From positions 1 to 5,417 of the forward strand of contig JAEVYR010000485.1 in assembly GCA_023392645.1 (NCBI GenBank): a DNA stretch of 5,417 bases. Reading direction: 5' to 3'. The position numbers and the translations under genes are program-made. Numbering within the stretch: the first letter of the stretch is position 1; every line of letters starts with the position of its first letter. The notes under the pieces were generated by a model. It searched no databases and was not told where the DNA came from. It saw nothing but the letters and a program-made list of their open reading frames with translations. This document shows positions 4,680 to 5,417 of this stretch, piece by piece. The stretch comes from Chloroflexota bacterium (GTDB lineage Bacteria > Chloroflexota > Chloroflexia > Thermomicrobiales > UBA6265).

Positions 4680-5417
4680 CTACTCCGACCGATCACGGTC
4701 GATCCGGCCCTCGCGCGCCGGGAGGCCCATCAACCCCGCGAATTCCCGGTCGAATCGCCCCGCGTCGACACCCGTCGCCACCAGCACGTCGCCGTCGCCC
4801 TTGGGCGTCGTCTTGCCCTGCGTCTCCTTGTCGAGCGAAACCGCAACGGCCATCGGCTCCGTCGTCACCAGTGTCGGATCGAGCGCCACCGCGACCGCCA
4901 GCGGATCGTGGATGTAGAATCCGTCCATCTTCCGCTCGACGAAGGTCCGCGCGCCGATCTGCCGCACCAGGCCGGCCGTCACCGCCGCGCCATCGTCGAT
5001 GCGCGCCCACTGGTCGCGACTGACGATCGTCTGGTGCGTCACGTCGAGACCGACCGCGATCAGCTCGGGCCAGTCCGCCGACATCACCTGCGCCGCCGCG
5101 TGCGGATCAGCGAACGCGTTGAACTCGGCATGCGGGGTGACGTTGCCCGGCACCCGATATGCGCCGCTCATGATCACCAGCCGGCCGACCTGCCGTGCCA
5201 GCCCCGGCCGCAGGCTCAAGGCGATCGCCACATTCGTGAGCGGGCCGAGCGCCACCAGCACCAGCTCGCCTGTGTGCGCTGCGGCGGCATCGAGGATCGC
5301 CTGCACCCCGTTGATTTCAGATTCGAGCACGCGCTTTTCGCCGATGTCCGCCCCGCCAAGACCGTTCGCGCCGTGAATGTGCGCGGCATCCTGGTAGTCG
5401 ACCACGAGCGGCCGGCT
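4680..5417 (-). CDS. nucleoside hydrolase, IunH-like (partial, N-terminus beyond the right edge)
   Basis: This enzyme family cleaves the N-glycosidic bond of ribonucleosides to free base plus ribose in nucleoside salvage. The frame stays open to the right edge, and 245 residues are visible. Family members are usually about 310-320, so some 70 N-terminal residues with the calcium-binding DxDxxxDD motif are missing. Numbering from the first visible residue, I see HGANGLGG at 15-22, VALGPLTNVAIAL at 55-67, AEFNAFADPHAA at 97-108 (substrate and metal ligands) and FYIHDPLA at 167-174, which carries the conserved active-site His-Asp. The end, DAGRFDREFAGLM, fits the usual C-terminal helix. A GTG at 5405 could be taken as a start, but SRPLV before it matches the family's strand leading to the HG motif, so the gene clearly continues. 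It ends at TAG 4682-4680 and converges on the polyprenyl synthase. Purine or pyrimidine preference cannot be judged. Confidence 0.92.
   Translation of the reverse strand, partial: SRPLVVDYQDAAHIHGANGLGGADIGEKRVLESEINGVQAILDAAAAHTGELVLVALGPLTNVAIALSLRPGLARQVGRLVIMSGAYRVPGNVTPHAEFNAFADPHAAAQVMSADWPELIAVGLDVTHQTIVSRDQWARIDDGAAVTAGLVRQIGARTFVERKMDGFYIHDPLAVAVALDPTLVTTEPMAVAVSLDKETQGKTTPKGDGDVLVATGVDAGRFDREFAGLMGLPAREGRIDRDRSE

Noticed and set aside
4304..5023. Plus-strand open frames over the convergent region and the nucleoside hydrolase
   Set aside because: They run antisense through a gene with firm nucleoside hydrolase motifs and give Pro/Arg/Ser-rich low-complexity peptides without an SD.
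1..5417. CRISPR array, transposon ends or a defence or phage system
   Set aside because: No regularly spaced repeats, transposase motifs or phage or defence domains are seen. The genes read as ordinary housekeeping and envelope functions.

Overview
The window is a GC-rich, gene-dense bacterial segment with GTG and TTG starts. It contains no rRNA, tRNA, CRISPR array, insertion sequence or phage gene that I can support. The gene types (a membrane-anchored DUF4015-type putative glycoside hydrolase, a UbiA-family polyprenyl-phosphate phosphoribosyltransferase, a trans-polyprenyl diphosphate synthase and a nucleoside hydrolase) would fit a high-GC Chloroflexota (Thermomicrobia-like) or Actinobacteria-like genome. 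That placement is inference from gene content and base composition, not a database match.

Layout. The left edge (1-37, minus) holds a probable gene start with a strong ribosome binding site, and the gene runs out of the window. Bases 38-316 hold no convincing gene, but they contain a minus-strand TATAAT box suited to that left-edge gene. Bases 317-1171 (minus) encode an integral-membrane UbiA-superfamily enzyme of the decaprenyl-phosphate phosphoribosyltransferase type. An 89-base gap separates it from the gene upstream on the same strand, 1261-3051, which encodes a secreted or anchored protein with three beta-sandwich repeats and a C-terminal TIM-barrel-type putative glycoside hydrolase. Bases 3052-3291 are a divergent promoter region. 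Bases 3292-4278 (plus) encode a long-chain trans-polyprenyl diphosphate synthase. Bases 4279-4679 lie between convergent genes and hold a cluster of GC-rich hairpins. Bases 4680-5417 (minus) hold the C-terminal three quarters of a nucleoside hydrolase, cut by the right edge.

How the genes fit together. The hydrolase and phosphoribosyltransferase genes look co-directional and possibly co-transcribed, which suggests a cell-envelope or surface-polysaccharide role. The phosphoribosyltransferase would make a lipid-linked pentose donor from PRPP and polyprenyl phosphate. The divergent polyprenyl diphosphate synthase makes all-trans chains, as used for respiratory quinones. The characterised mycobacterial phosphoribosyltransferase uses a largely cis polyprenyl phosphate, so closeness on the chromosome does not prove a shared pathway. 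The nucleoside hydrolase is an unrelated salvage gene.

The least settled point is the N-terminus of the UbiA-family gene. The best ribosome binding site and GTG lie upstream, one base out of frame with the conserved protein.
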